The notes under the pieces were generated by a model, which did not search any database, had not been told where the DNA came from, and saw only the letters and a list, made by a program, of their open reading frames with translations. 64,000 nt of DNA from Streptomyces globosus (GTDB taxonomy: Bacteria > Actinomycetota > Actinomycetes > Streptomycetales > Streptomycetaceae): contig NZ_CP030862.1 of assembly GCF_003325375.1 (NCBI RefSeq), positions 5,399,501-5,463,500 of the forward strand, in the 5' to 3' direction. Position numbers and translations under genes: made by a program. The stretch's first letter is position 1, and each line of letters begins with the position of its first letter. Below, in pieces: positions 8,550 through 17,546 of the stretch.

Positions 8550-8747
8550 TTACGTGGCCTGCGGGGTCCGGGTCGCCGCGGCCTCGAGTACGTGCTCGGT
8601 TTCGACGCGGTCCCTGGCCCGGCGCCGGTCCTCCAGGACTGCGGTCCAGGCGTTGCGCCGGGCGCCGCTCATGAGGAGCGACTCGAAGCCCCGGAAGGCC
8701 TGGGTGAACGACGGGATGGCAATGGCGCGTACGGGCGCGGCCTGCAT
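8550..8747 (-). CDS. Small conserved-looking protein next to lipA
   Basis: A 65-residue protein starting MQAAPVRAIAIPSFTQAFRG with an AAAGGGAA ribosome binding site. Its C-terminal half is strongly charged (RRRARDRVETEHVLEAAATR) and likely helical. There is no membrane segment or signal peptide. It ends 9 bp before the DUF4191 start and could be co-transcribed with it. I recognise no domain; I believe related Streptomyces have a small gene at this position, but that is from memory. Confidence 0.6.
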   Translation of the reverse strand: MQAAPVRAIAIPSFTQAFRGFESLLMSGARRNAWTAVLEDRRRARDRVETEHVLEAAATRTPQAT

Positions 8748-9006
8748 GGTCTCGTTCCCTTTCACGGTGCTCACGTCGGTCTGGAGCGGGTCTGGAGCGC
8801 ACTGCAGGGGGGCGGCGGAGGGTCCGGCGGCGTGTGCGGTGCGTCGACCCATGGTCACTGTCCGGTGTTACCAGGGCATGACCGGCCGGTCAAACGGTGA
8901 TGAAACATTTACGCGGCCCGTCGGTCCTCTTCCCACGAAGAGCCTACGGGCCGCGTCCATGCGTATTACCGTCCGGTAATGATCTGTGCGGGAGTTCACA
9001 CCGCTC

Positions 9007-9966
9007 TCAGGCGAGAGCTCCGGCCCCGCTGCGCTTCTCCATCGCCTGCTGGTAGAGGCGGCCGGCCCGGTACGAGGAGCGGACCAGCGGTCCGGACATG
9101 ACGCCGGAGAAGCCGATCTCCTCGGCCTCCTTCGCCAGCTCGACGAACTCGGCCGGCTTCACCCAGCGCTCGACGGGGTGGTGGCGCGGCGACGGCCGCA
9201 GGTACTGGGTGATGGTGATGAGCTCGCAGCCGGCCTCGTGCAGGTCGCGCAGGGCCTGCGTGACCTCCTCGCGCTCCTCGCCCATGCCGAGGATCAGGTT
9301 CGACTTGGTGACCAGGCCGTACTCGCGCGCCTTGGTGATCACTTCGAGGGAGCGCTCGTAGCGGAAGCCGGGCCGGATGCGGCGGAAGATCCGCGGGACG
9401 GTCTCGACGTTGTGCGCGAAGACCTCGGGGCGGGAGGCGAAGACCTCCTCCAGCAGCTCCGGGACGGCGTTGAAGTCGGGGGCGAGCAGCTCGACCTTGG
9501 TGCGGCCGGCCTCGCGGCCCGCCGTCTGCCGGTGGATCTGGCGCACGGTCTCGGCGTACAGCCAGGCGCCGCCGTCGGCCAGGTCGTCGCGGGCGACGCC
9601 GGTGATGGTGGCGTAGTTCAGGTCCATGGTGACGACGGACTCGCCGACGCGGCGGGGCTCGTCCCGGTCCAGGGCCTCGGGCTTGCCCGTGTCGATCTGG
9701 CAGAAGTCGCAGCGCCGGGTGCACTGGTCGCCGCCGATGAGGAAGGTGGCCTCGCGGTCCTCCCAGCACTCGTAGATGTTCGGACAGCCGGCCTCCTGGC
9801 ACACGGTGTGCAGGCCCTCGCCCTTCACGAGGTTCTGCATCTTCGTGTACTCGGGACCCATCTTCGCCCGGGTCTTGATCCACTCGGGCTTGCGCTCGAT
9901 GGGGGTCTGGCTGTTGCGGACCTCCAGGCGCAGCATCTTGCGTCCGTCGGGTGCGACTGCGCTCAC
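9007..9966 (-). CDS. lipA: Lipoyl synthase
   Basis: 319 residues. LipA is a radical-SAM enzyme that inserts two sulfurs into octanoyl chains on E2 and GcvH proteins. Both iron-sulfur clusters are visible: the auxiliary set CQEAGCPNIYEC and the radical-SAM set CTRRCDFC, followed by QIDTGKPEALDRDEP and a C-terminal RSSYRAG typical of LipA. GTG 9966 (followed by SAVAPDGRKML) is chosen because it has AGGGAGC upstream and matches the usual family start; the frame is open to 10065. It lies 110 bp after lipB on the same strand, a likely operon. Confidence 0.96.
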   Translation of the reverse strand: MSAVAPDGRKMLRLEVRNSQTPIERKPEWIKTRAKMGPEYTKMQNLVKGEGLHTVCQEAGCPNIYECWEDREATFLIGGDQCTRRCDFCQIDTGKPEALDRDEPRRVGESVVTMDLNYATITGVARDDLADGGAWLYAETVRQIHRQTAGREAGRTKVELLAPDFNAVPELLEEVFASRPEVFAHNVETVPRIFRRIRPGFRYERSLEVITKAREYGLVTKSNLILGMGEEREEVTQALRDLHEAGCELITITQYLRPSPRHHPVERWVKPAEFVELAKEAEEIGFSGVMSGPLVRSSYRAGRLYQQAMEKRSGAGALA

Positions 9967-10075
9967 GACCGGCTCCCTGTGACTTCGATTCCTCGGCGAC
10001 CACCAGGGTACGCCCGTAATTTCGTACGCTCTTACGTCGGCCAACCCGCGGAGGGGCGGGCCCATTCCCCGTCGG

Positions 10076-10876
10076 CTACGCCCCCGCCGCGCCCTCGGCC
10101 GTGCGCGGCCGCAGGTCGGCGTTCTCCAGGACGTCCCTCAGGTGCTTCTCCGCCACCGGCACCACCTCGGCGACGGTGACCTCGCGCCCCAGTTCGTACG
10201 AGAGCGAGGTCACACCGGCGTCGCGGATGCCGCAGGGCACGATCCGGTCGAACCAGGTGTTGTCGGGGTTCACGTTCAGCGAGAAGCCGTGCATCGTGAC
10301 GCCCTTGGCGACGCGGATGCCGATCGCGGCGAGCTTGCGGTCCTCGCGGCGCTGGCCCGCGTTGGAGGGGGCGTACTCGGGGCCGTTCAGCCGGGGGTCG
10401 AACTCGTCGTCGTGCAGCCGGGGGTCGAGGTCGAGGGAGAGGCCGCCGACGAGGGGGCGCTCCTCGACGGGGTCGCCGAGCACCCACACCCCGGAGCGGC
10501 CCTCGACGCGGGTGGTCTCCAGGCCGAAGTCGGCGGCGGTGCGGATGAGCGCCTCCTCCAGGCGGCGCACGTGCGCGACGACGTCGACCGGCCGGGGCAG
10601 CTTCATGATCGGGTAGCCGACGAGCTGGCCCGGGCCGTGCCAGGTGATCTTGCCGCCGCGGTCGACGTCCACGACGGGGGTGCCGTCGAGGGGGCGCTCG
10701 CTGTCGGCGGTGCGCCGCCCGGCCGTGTACACGGGCTGGTGCTCCAGCAGCAGGCAGGTGTCGCCGGTCTCGTCCGCGAAGCGCGCCGCGTGGACCCGGC
10801 GCTGCTCGTCCCACGCCTCGGTGTACTCGACGTAGTCCGGCCCGAAGCCCAGGTGGACGAATTCCAGCTCAGCCAC
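10076..10876 (-). CDS. lipB: Lipoyl(octanoyl) transferase
   Basis: 266 residues. LipB moves octanoate from acyl carrier protein to lipoyl domains, the step before LipA. It carries the family blocks EHQPVYTAGRR, GGKITWHGPGQLVGYPI, the Lys of RKLAAIGIRV, HGFSLNVNPD and the catalytic Cys in VPCGIRDAGVTS. GTG 10876 has GAGGAGG upstream. The upstream open frame is a GC-rich artefact overlapping another gene. Confidence 0.96.
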   Translation of the reverse strand: MAELEFVHLGFGPDYVEYTEAWDEQRRVHAARFADETGDTCLLLEHQPVYTAGRRTADSERPLDGTPVVDVDRGGKITWHGPGQLVGYPIMKLPRPVDVVAHVRRLEEALIRTAADFGLETTRVEGRSGVWVLGDPVEERPLVGGLSLDLDPRLHDDEFDPRLNGPEYAPSNAGQRREDRKLAAIGIRVAKGVTMHGFSLNVNPDNTWFDRIVPCGIRDAGVTSLSYELGREVTVAEVVPVAEKHLRDVLENADLRPRTAEGAAGA

Positions 10877-10989
10877 GGCAGCGCCTCCTCGTTGAAACTG
10901 CTGTGTGCAGGTATCGCACGAGCCAAGGGTACGGCGCCGCCTCCGGGACCCCTCGGGGGGTCGGCGCCGGACCGGCTCCCCGCCGCAGT

Positions 10990-11262
10990 TCAGCGGCCGT
11001 TCTGCGGGGGCGGCGGGGCGGGCAGGAGCCGGGGCGGCCTGCGGCCCGCGGGCGGCCGGTCGGGGTCCTCGTCGGCGCGCGGCAGCCGCCGGTGGCCCTC
11101 GGAGTGGTCGTTGACCCAGCCGCAGACCCCGCACGCGTACCGCCCGTCGAGCCCCGCGATGTACGTGCCGCACCGGCGGCACTCGGCCTCGGTGATCTCG
11201 GGCGCGGGCAGCGGCGCGGGGTCGGCGGCGGACGGCTCCGTCCTGGTGGGCCTGGGGGTCAT
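10990..11262 (-). CDS. Small zinc-ribbon-like protein
   Basis: About 90 residues. The central part has two CxxC pairs (CRRCGTYIAGLDGRYACGVC) followed by GWVNDHSEGH, a zinc-ribbon layout; the ends are proline and arginine rich and look disordered. It probably binds one zinc ion and may contact nucleic acid or protein. The start at 11262 (MTPRPTRTEP) is the last ATG before the ribbon. It precedes lipB by about 110 bp on the same strand. I do not recognise a named family. Confidence 0.65.
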   Translation of the reverse strand: MTPRPTRTEPSAADPAPLPAPEITEAECRRCGTYIAGLDGRYACGVCGWVNDHSEGHRRLPRADEDPDRPPAGRRPPRLLPAPPPPQNGR

Positions 11263-11435
11263 GGGGCGCAGAGTACGCGGCCCGCGTCGACGCGGCCGTA
11301 AAGAGCCCTGCTGATTCTGCACACGATCGGATGAATATGGGGCAGAGAGGGCGGCGCGGCGGCGGTTCGCCGCTACATTCGCGCCGTTCACAGGGCCGGG
11401 ACCCCGGTCCGGCACGTCAGGAAACCGTGGAGCCG

Positions 11436-12878
11436 ATGACGGAACGACCCGCGCAGCACGTCCCCAACCGCCAGCTCGCGGCTCTGATCGCGGAAGCCGG
11501 TTTCTCCAACGCCGGTCTGGCCCGCCGCGTCGACCAGCTGGGCCTGGAGCACGGCCTCGACCTCCGGTACGACAAGACCTCCGTGACCCGGTGGCTGCGC
11601 GGGCAGCAGCCCCGCGGGACGACCCCGGCGCTCATCGCCGAGGTCTTCACCCGGCGTCTGGGCCGCCGGCTCTCCGCACAGGACCTGGGCCTGGACGCCT
11701 GCGCCCCCGTCTACGCGGGCCTGGAGTTCGCGGCCACCCCGGAGGAGGCCGTGGACATCGCCAGCGGGCTGTGGCGCAAGGACTCGGGCTCCCACGCCGA
11801 GCTGCGGAAGATCGCCTTCACCCCGGCGGGGCTGGTCGTGCCCAGCCGCGACTGGCTGATCGGCCGGCCCGACGAGCGGGTCGGCCGGGGCGCCGATCCG
11901 GCCGCCGCCGCCCGGGTGCCCCTCCAGGGGCGCGGCAGCGTCCCGCGCCAGCGCCAGATCGACCGCGGTCCCGGTCAGCGCGTCACCGGCGGGGACATCG
12001 CGGCGCTGCGCTCGGTCGGCGAGCTGTTCCGGACCCTGGACCAGGCGTACGGCGGCGGGCACGCCCGCCAGGCGCTGGTGCGCTACCTGGAGCACGAGGC
12101 GGAGCCGATGCTCCGCGGCACGTACGGGGAGACGACGGGCCGCCGGCTGTTCGCGGCCGCCGCCGACCTGACGCGGCTGGCCGGCTGGACCTCGTACGAC
12201 ATCGCCGCGCACGGGCTGGCGCAGCGGTACTTCGTGCAGGCGCTGCGGCTCGCGCAGGCCGCCGCGGACCGGCCGTACGGGGCGTACGTACTGGTCACGA
12301 TGAGCCGGCAGGCCGTCTACCTGGGGCACGGCCGGGAGGCGGTGCAGCTGGCCCGCGTCGCCCAGCAGGGCGTCGGCTCCGGGCCGGCGCCGCTGGTCCA
12401 GGCGCTGCTGCACGCGGCGGAGGCGCGGGGCCACGCGGTGCTCGGCGAGGTCCGGGCCGCGACGGCCTCGCTGGTGCGGGCCGAGCGCTGCCTGGGCGCG
12501 GCGCGGCCGGGCGACGACGTGCCGCACTGGGCGAAGTCCTTCGACGAGGCGACGCTCGCGGACGAGTTCGGGCACTGCCACCGCGACCTCCAGCAGTACC
12601 GGGCGGCGGCCCAGCACGCGGAGCGCTCGCTCCAGCTGCGCGCGCCGGCGTACGCCCGCTCGCGCCTCTTCTGCAAGGTGGTGCTGGCCACGGCCCGCCT
12701 GGGGCTGGGCGAGCTGGACCAGGCGTGCTCGCTCGGCGCTGAGGCGGCGCAGCAGGCCATGGAGATGCGCTCGGTGCGCGCGGTGGAGTACGTACGGGAC
12801 TTCGAGCGCCGGCTGGAGCCCTACCGGGACGCCTCGGCGGTGCGGACGTACCGGGACCGGGTCGCGGCGCTGTCGTAG
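11436..12878 (+). CDS. NsdA-like regulatory protein with TPR-type helical region
   Basis: 480 residues starting MTERPAQHVPNRQLAALIAE. The N-terminal 85 residues resemble an HTH-type fold (AGFSNAGLARRVDQLGLEHG, then SVTRWLRGQQPRG). The rest is helical with repeats of TPR type (for example AAAQHAERSLQLRAPAYARS and LGLGELDQACSLGAEAAQQA). This architecture is that of Streptomyces NsdA-type proteins, known as negative regulators of sporulation and antibiotic production; regulation here is inferred from the family. GTG 11427 is an alternative start. It is divergent from the zinc-ribbon gene and lipB. Confidence 0.78.
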   Translation: MTERPAQHVPNRQLAALIAEAGFSNAGLARRVDQLGLEHGLDLRYDKTSVTRWLRGQQPRGTTPALIAEVFTRRLGRRLSAQDLGLDACAPVYAGLEFAATPEEAVDIASGLWRKDSGSHAELRKIAFTPAGLVVPSRDWLIGRPDERVGRGADPAAAARVPLQGRGSVPRQRQIDRGPGQRVTGGDIAALRSVGELFRTLDQAYGGGHARQALVRYLEHEAEPMLRGTYGETTGRRLFAAAADLTRLAGWTSYDIAAHGLAQRYFVQALRLAQAAADRPYGAYVLVTMSRQAVYLGHGREAVQLARVAQQGVGSGPAPLVQALLHAAEARGHAVLGEVRAATASLVRAERCLGAARPGDDVPHWAKSFDEATLADEFGHCHRDLQQYRAAAQHAERSLQLRAPAYARSRLFCKVVLATARLGLGELDQACSLGAEAAQQAMEMRSVRAVEYVRDFERRLEPYRDASAVRTYRDRVAALS

Positions 12879-12942
12879 CGGCGCGCGGGAGTGGGGCCCG
12901 GCCGCCCCGTCGGAGGGGCCGGGCACCGGGCCTCTGTGGTTC

Positions 12943-14199
12943 TCAGGCCACCGCCGGCAGGGCGTCCCCGGCGCCGGCGGGGAGCCGGATGCCGAAGTCG
13001 CGCAGGACGGCGCCGGCGGCGCGGCGGGCCGAGTGGAGTGCGCCCTGGACGGTGTTGGCGTCGCGGTGGTCGCCGCACACGTACAGCCCGGCGAGGACCC
13101 GGACCGGGCGCCGCAGGTCGTACGGGGGCGGCATCGCGGGGACGGCCTCGGGGGTGTGGTGGACGGCGAGGAGCTCCCAGTCGCGGGTGGCCGTGTCGTA
13201 CAGGCGGGCCAGCCGGGAGGCGACGGCGCGCACGGGCGGCGGCGGGCCGAGCACGGTGGTGGTGACCAGGCTGCGGCCGGCCGGCGCCCGCGTCGGGTCG
13301 ACCGCGCTCATGACGGCGGTATGGGCGACGGGCCGGCGGGGGTCGCCGTCGAGCAGGAGCGAGCCGTCCCAGGGCAGGGGGGCGGCGGTGGCGTGGTGGA
13401 TGGCGGTGACCTCGTGGAAGGCGGGGACGCGCAGGCCGGGCAGGAGCCCGGCGGCGGCCCGCGCGCCGGTGGCGAGGACGAGGGAGCGGCAGGCGAAGTC
13501 GCCGTGGTCCTCGGTGGTGACGAGGTTGGTCGCCACCGACCGGACGCGGACGCCGGTGCGGACGGTGCCCGGCGGCAGTCCGGCGGCGAGCAGCCGGGGC
13601 AGGGTCGCGGCGCCGCCCTCGGGTACGGCGAGCCGCCCCCGGGCGAAGGTGCGCAGGGCCAGGTCGGCGACCCGGCTGGAGGTGGTGAGGTCCGGGTCGT
13701 GCAGCAGGGCGGAGAGCAGCGGCCGCAGGGTGCTGCCCATGCCGCGGGTGCGCAGGGCCTGTGCGGCGGTGCGCTCGGGCCGGGCCAGGATGCGGTCGGC
13801 GGGCAGGGCGGAGATCCGTCCGAGGTAGGCGCTGAGCCGTGCCTGGTCGAAGGAGCCGCTGGCGAGCGCGCGGGCGGGGGTGAGCGCCCCGGCGCGCAGC
13901 TGCCGGCCTTCGGCGTGGACGAGGACGCCGGGCGCGAAGGACCGCAGGACGAGGGCGGCGAGGCCGGGCGTCCGGTCGAGTTCCGTGTACGAGGTGTTGA
14001 GCAACTGGCCGACCCGGTCGAGCCGGAACCCGTCCGCGTGCTCGGTGGCCATGCGGCCGCCGGTGTCCTCCGCGGCCTCCAGGACGGTGACGGTGACCCC
14101 CGCCGCGATCAGGTGCTGTGCCGCCGCGAGTCCTGCGACCCCGGCTCCTACGATGACGACGTCCGCATGCTGTGCGGCGTGGTGCGAGCTGCTGAGCAC
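12943..14199 (-). CDS. FAD-dependent oxidoreductase (amine-oxidase/phytoene-desaturase-like)
   Basis: 418 residues. The N-terminus has an FAD Rossmann motif (DVVIVGAGVAGLAAAQHLIA) followed by VTVLEAAEDTGGRM, and the C-terminus has the second FAD motif LAGLYVCGDHRDANTVQGAL. This is the NAD(P)-binding/amine-oxidase-like flavoprotein family, common in Streptomyces; the substrate is unknown. GTG 14199 with GAGGGGC upstream is preferred. The 289-bp region upstream contains no gene, only a short GC-rich tandem repeat. Confidence 0.88.
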   Translation of the reverse strand: MLSSSHHAAQHADVVIVGAGVAGLAAAQHLIAAGVTVTVLEAAEDTGGRMATEHADGFRLDRVGQLLNTSYTELDRTPGLAALVLRSFAPGVLVHAEGRQLRAGALTPARALASGSFDQARLSAYLGRISALPADRILARPERTAAQALRTRGMGSTLRPLLSALLHDPDLTTSSRVADLALRTFARGRLAVPEGGAATLPRLLAAGLPPGTVRTGVRVRSVATNLVTTEDHGDFACRSLVLATGARAAAGLLPGLRVPAFHEVTAIHHATAAPLPWDGSLLLDGDPRRPVAHTAVMSAVDPTRAPAGRSLVTTTVLGPPPPVRAVASRLARLYDTATRDWELLAVHHTPEAVPAMPPPYDLRRPVRVLAGLYVCGDHRDANTVQGALHSARRAAGAVLRDFGIRLPAGAGDALPAVA

Positions 14200-14422
14200 G
14201 TGCCCCTCCCCGAGGTCGGCGCGGCTGTGTGGGGATCCTCCTTCCCCCAACCGACTCAAGGGGAACCCGAGTTCGGTGCGGTATTCCGGTCGGATCCGGT
14301 CGCATGGCGGTCGCATCCGGGTCACGAACGGTCGCACGGCGCCATCTCGTGCGCTGCCGCGGGAGCCGTGGGACGGGCGCGCCGCGATGCACCCCGTACG
14401 GGGCCGCGGGGGCGGCCCCGGC

Positions 14423-14466
14423 GCGGGCCCGTTGCGGGCCCGTCGCGGGCCCGTCGCGGGCTCGGG
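14423..14466. repeat. Four 11-bp tandem repeats
   Basis: The unit gcgggcccgt(t/c) occurs four times in a row, the last degenerate, in the gap between the epimerase stop and the flavoprotein promoter region. No other element is visible in 14200-14488. Confidence 0.75.
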
Positions 14467-14488
14467 TACAGGCCCGGCACGGGCGCGG

Positions 14489-15394
14489 TCAGGGGGCCGC
14501 GGGGTCGGCGAGCGCCGCGCGCAGGGCGTCCTCGATGCCCGGGTGCCGGAAGACGAACCCCGAGCGCAGCAGCCGGTGGGGGCGCGCCCGCTGGCTGCCC
14601 AGCACGTCCTGTGCGAGTTCGCCGAGGACCACGCGCAGCGCCGGGGCGGGCACCGCCAGCAGCGTCGGCCGGTGCAGGACCCGGCCCATCGCGGCGGTCA
14701 CCTCCCGGTTGGTCACCGGCTCGGGCGCGGCCAGGTTGACCGGACCGGACAGCTCAGGGGTGTCGACGAGGTGCCGCAGCGCCGCGACCTCGTCGTGCAG
14801 CGAGATGAACGGCCAGAACTGGCGGCCGCTGCCGAGCCGCCCGCCGAGCCCCGCCCGGAACAGCGGGAACATCCGCGCCCAGGCTCCCCCGCGCCCGGAG
14901 ACCACCAGCCCGGTCCGCGCGAACACCGTCCGAACGCCCGCCTCCCGGACCGGGTCGGCCGCGGCCTCCCATGCCTGGCACACCTGCGGCAGGAATCCGC
15001 TGCCCGCGGGGGCCGTCTCGTCGACGACGCGGTCGCCGGCGTCCCCGTAGTAGCCGACGGCCGAGCCGCTGACGAACACCGCGGGCGGCTCGCCCATCGC
15101 GGCGACGGCCCGCGCCAGGGCGTCCGTGCCCCGCACCCGGCTGTCCCGGATCTCCTTCTTGTACGCGGCCGTCCACCGGTGGTCGCCGATGCCGGCGCCC
15201 GCCAGGTGGACCACGGCCCCGCACCCGGCGAGCCCCGCCGGGTCGACCCGCCCGGCTCCCGGGTCCCACTGCGCCTCGTCCGGTCCGGCGGGCGCCCGCC
15301 GGACGAAGCGGACGACGTCGTGTCCGTCGGCCCGCAAAGACCGTACGAGGGCACTGCCGATGAGGCCGGTGGAACCGGTGACCGCGATGCGCAT
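14489..15394 (-). CDS. TIGR01777 family NAD-dependent epimerase/dehydratase-like protein
   Basis: 301 residues starting MRIAVTGSTGLIGSALVRSL, an extended-SDR Rossmann fold. The family-specific features VVHLAGAGIGDHRW, RVRGTDALARAVA, FVSGSAVGYYGDAG, FARTGLVVSGRGGA, FISLHDEV and the C-terminal DUF1731-like segment (VTNREVTAAMGRVLHRPTLL) are all present. The biochemical role is unknown. The open frame runs on far upstream through another gene; ATG 15394 is where the Rossmann strand begins. Confidence 0.92.
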   Translation of the reverse strand: MRIAVTGSTGLIGSALVRSLRADGHDVVRFVRRAPAGPDEAQWDPGAGRVDPAGLAGCGAVVHLAGAGIGDHRWTAAYKKEIRDSRVRGTDALARAVAAMGEPPAVFVSGSAVGYYGDAGDRVVDETAPAGSGFLPQVCQAWEAAADPVREAGVRTVFARTGLVVSGRGGAWARMFPLFRAGLGGRLGSGRQFWPFISLHDEVAALRHLVDTPELSGPVNLAAPEPVTNREVTAAMGRVLHRPTLLAVPAPALRVVLGELAQDVLGSQRARPHRLLRSGFVFRHPGIEDALRAALADPAAP

Positions 15395-15513
15395 GGGCCC
15401 CATGATGCCGCCGCACCGGCCGTCCGGTCGGCGGAACACCCGCCGAGCGTGTCCGCCGGCCCGGACGGCGGGCGGGGTCAGGCCCCGGCGGCGGTGCCCG
15501 GCCGGGCGGGTGC

Positions 15514-16410
15514 TCACACCAGCAGCCGCAGCGACGTCTCCGCGATGCCCAGCCGTACGCTCTGGCCCCAGGTCAGGTGGAGGGCGTCGGCCTCCATGCC
15601 GTCGCCGAAGACCACGATCCGGTCCGACTCCACGGTCAGCCGCAGTCCCTGACGCTCCTGAAGGTGGCCGGAGACCCTCGTCGTGCCGGTGGCGGGCGAC
15701 GGCCACGCCTCGCGTACGAACCACAGGAGCCGGCGGTCGCACGGCGCGGGCAGCGCGAGGGCGCTGCCGCGTTCCAGCCACAAGGAGCGCAGCCAGCCGG
15801 TGGCGCCGGTGCCGGTGCCGACGAGGACGCCCGAGGACGCCTGGGCCTCGCCCGGGCCGGTCTCGCCGTCGGCGCCGAGGCGGTAGCGGGCCGTCTGGTG
15901 GCCGGGCGGACCGAGGTAGATCTCGTTCAGGGCGAGGAGGCGCTGGGTGTCGTCGGCGACGGCCTCCACCATGGTCAGGTCGTCCGTCCGGCCGCCGGCG
16001 GTCGCGGCGCGCAGCAGGGCGGCCGTGTCGGAGCTGCGGTGGCGGACCAGGACTCCGGGGTTGCGCCCCGGGTCCGTGTCGATGCCGACCACGGGCTGCC
16101 CGGACAGGTACTTGGCGGTGTTGGCGACGAGTCCGTCCTGCCCGACGACGACCACCACGTCCTCCGGGGCGAACAGGAAGCGGTCCAGGTCCGCCCGCTC
16201 CACCCGGGAGCTGCGCCAGGTGAGCGGGACCGCCGCCTCCGCCTCGCGCAGCGCCTGCCGGGTCCGGTGGTGGCGGCCGACGACCTCGTCGAGGGAGCGG
16301 CCGCGACTGGAGAGGAAGAACGCCGCCTGCCCGTGCGTCCCGTGCCGGCCGATCAGTTCCTCGTACTCGGTCCTGCGGTGCACGAGCACCGCCCGGGGGG
16401 CCAGGCTCAC
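15514..16410 (-). CDS. NAD-kinase-like protein with altered catalytic motifs
   Basis: 298 residues. The fold of NAD kinase is suggested by VVVVVGQDGLVANTAKYL in the place of the GGDGT motif, LALNEIYLG in the place of the conserved NE motif, and SSGVLVGTGTGATGW in the place of the SDGLxxxTPTGSTAY block. The first glycine of GGDG is Gln, and the Asp of SDG and the Pro-Thr of TPTGS are changed, so it may bind a nucleotide without normal kinase activity. GTG 16410 overlaps the stop codon of the SPFH gene by 4 bp (GTGA), indicating translational coupling and a joint function. Confidence 0.8.
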   Translation of the reverse strand: MSLAPRAVLVHRRTEYEELIGRHGTHGQAAFFLSSRGRSLDEVVGRHHRTRQALREAEAAVPLTWRSSRVERADLDRFLFAPEDVVVVVGQDGLVANTAKYLSGQPVVGIDTDPGRNPGVLVRHRSSDTAALLRAATAGGRTDDLTMVEAVADDTQRLLALNEIYLGPPGHQTARYRLGADGETGPGEAQASSGVLVGTGTGATGWLRSLWLERGSALALPAPCDRRLLWFVREAWPSPATGTTRVSGHLQERQGLRLTVESDRIVVFGDGMEADALHLTWGQSVRLGIAETSLRLLV

Positions 16411-17420
16411 GCGTCCGCCCCGGGCTGGGGGCGCCCGAGCCGGCCGAGGAGGCCGGTGAGGACGTCCGGGGTGAGGGTGATGCTGTCGACCCGCGGCAGG
16501 TTCTCCGCCAGCCGGGTCGCCGCCAGGGCGTACAGCGTGTCCGCACCGCTCTCGCCGTGCACGCGCAGCCATGCGGCCTGCGCCTCGGCACGGGCCGCGC
16601 CCGTCGCGCGCGCCGCCTCGGCGTCCGCGCGGGCCAGCGCGACCTTGCGGGCCGCCTCGGCCTCGGTCCGCACGGCGTCGGCTGCCGCCTTCTCCTCGGC
16701 CTCGCGGCGGGAGTTGACGCCGCGCTGCTCGACGAGCTGCTCCTCGCGGCGGGCCAGTTCGATCTGGCTGGCCAGCTCGTTCTCGGCGATCGCCCGCTCG
16801 CGCTCGACGGCGACGGCCCGCCGCTCGTAGGTGGCCCGGTCCGCCTCCTGCTGGATCTGCTCGCGGGCCGGTGTGCGCAGGGCGCGCTCCACCTCGGCCT
16901 CGGGCCGGAGTGCGACGACGCGGACGGCGACCACCTCGATGCCGGTGTCGGGGAGCCGGGGCTCGGCGGCGAGGCCGTCGGCGACGCTCTGCCGGACGGA
17001 CGCGACGCCGTCGACCAGCGCGGCGGCCAGCGGGGTCCGGGCCAGCACGTCGAGGGCGTGCTGCTGCGCGGTCTCGGTAAGGAGGGTGGAGATCTGCTCC
17101 AGGGGCGCGCCGCGCCAGCTCCCGCTGTCCGGGTCCACGGAGAAGTCGAGGCGGTCGGCCGCCGCGGCCGGGTCGCTGATCCGGTAGGTGACCGTGGCCT
17201 GCACGGTGACGTCCTGGAAGTCGGCCGTACGGGCGTGGAAGGCCATGGCCAGCTCGCGGTCGTCGACGGGCACCTCGGACAGGGCCGCCGACAGCGAGCG
17301 GTACCAGAAGCTGAGCCCGCGGCCGTCGTGGACGAGCCGGCCGCGCCGGTGGTGGCGGATGTGGGCGGTGGGCGCGGAACGCAGATGGCGCCAGCCGAGG
17401 CGCCGGGTGATGTCGGCCAT
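16407..17420 (-). CDS. SPFH/Band 7 domain protein
   Basis: 337 residues starting MADITRRLGW with AAGGGGG upstream. Residues about 30-190 match the SPFH/Band-7 fold (DVTVQATVTYRISDP, EVVAVRVVALRPEAEVERAL), followed by a long Ala/Glu/Arg-rich coiled coil (about 190-295: ELASQIELARREEQL, AEAARKVALARADAEAARA). Unlike flotillins and stomatins there is no N-terminal membrane anchor. Such proteins oligomerise into scaffolds. It is the first gene of a two-gene operon with the NAD-kinase-like protein. Confidence 0.88.
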   Translation of the reverse strand: MADITRRLGWRHLRSAPTAHIRHHRRGRLVHDGRGLSFWYRSLSAALSEVPVDDRELAMAFHARTADFQDVTVQATVTYRISDPAAAADRLDFSVDPDSGSWRGAPLEQISTLLTETAQQHALDVLARTPLAAALVDGVASVRQSVADGLAAEPRLPDTGIEVVAVRVVALRPEAEVERALRTPAREQIQQEADRATYERRAVAVERERAIAENELASQIELARREEQLVEQRGVNSRREAEEKAAADAVRTEAEAARKVALARADAEAARATGAARAEAQAAWLRVHGESGADTLYALAATRLAENLPRVDSITLTPDVLTGLLGRLGRPQPGADA

Positions 17421-17441
17421 GGGAACGGAACCCCCTTGATT

Positions 17442-17456
17442 TCGTCACCATGACGA
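17442..17456. promoter_or_regulatory. Candidate operator, site 1 (perfect palindrome)
   Basis: TCGTCACCATGACGA is a perfect 6-3-6 palindrome. On the minus strand it overlaps a possible -10 element (TTTATC, complement of 17455-17460) of the SPFH operon. Confidence 0.65.
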
Positions 17457-17475
17457 TAAACGGGAGTCTCTGATA

Positions 17476-17490
17476 TCGTCAAGCAGACGA
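17476..17490. promoter_or_regulatory. Candidate operator, site 2
   Basis: TCGTCAAGCAGACGA repeats the TCGTC-N5-GACGA architecture of site 1, with a centre-to-centre distance of 34 bp, about three helical turns. On the minus strand it overlaps a good -35 element TTGACG (17477-17482), 16 bp from the -10 of site 1. Confidence 0.65.
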
Positions 17491-17546
17491 AAACAAGGCG
17501 GGCGCGCAGGAGCCGCGGCCGCACGCAGAAAACGGGGGGACAGCGA

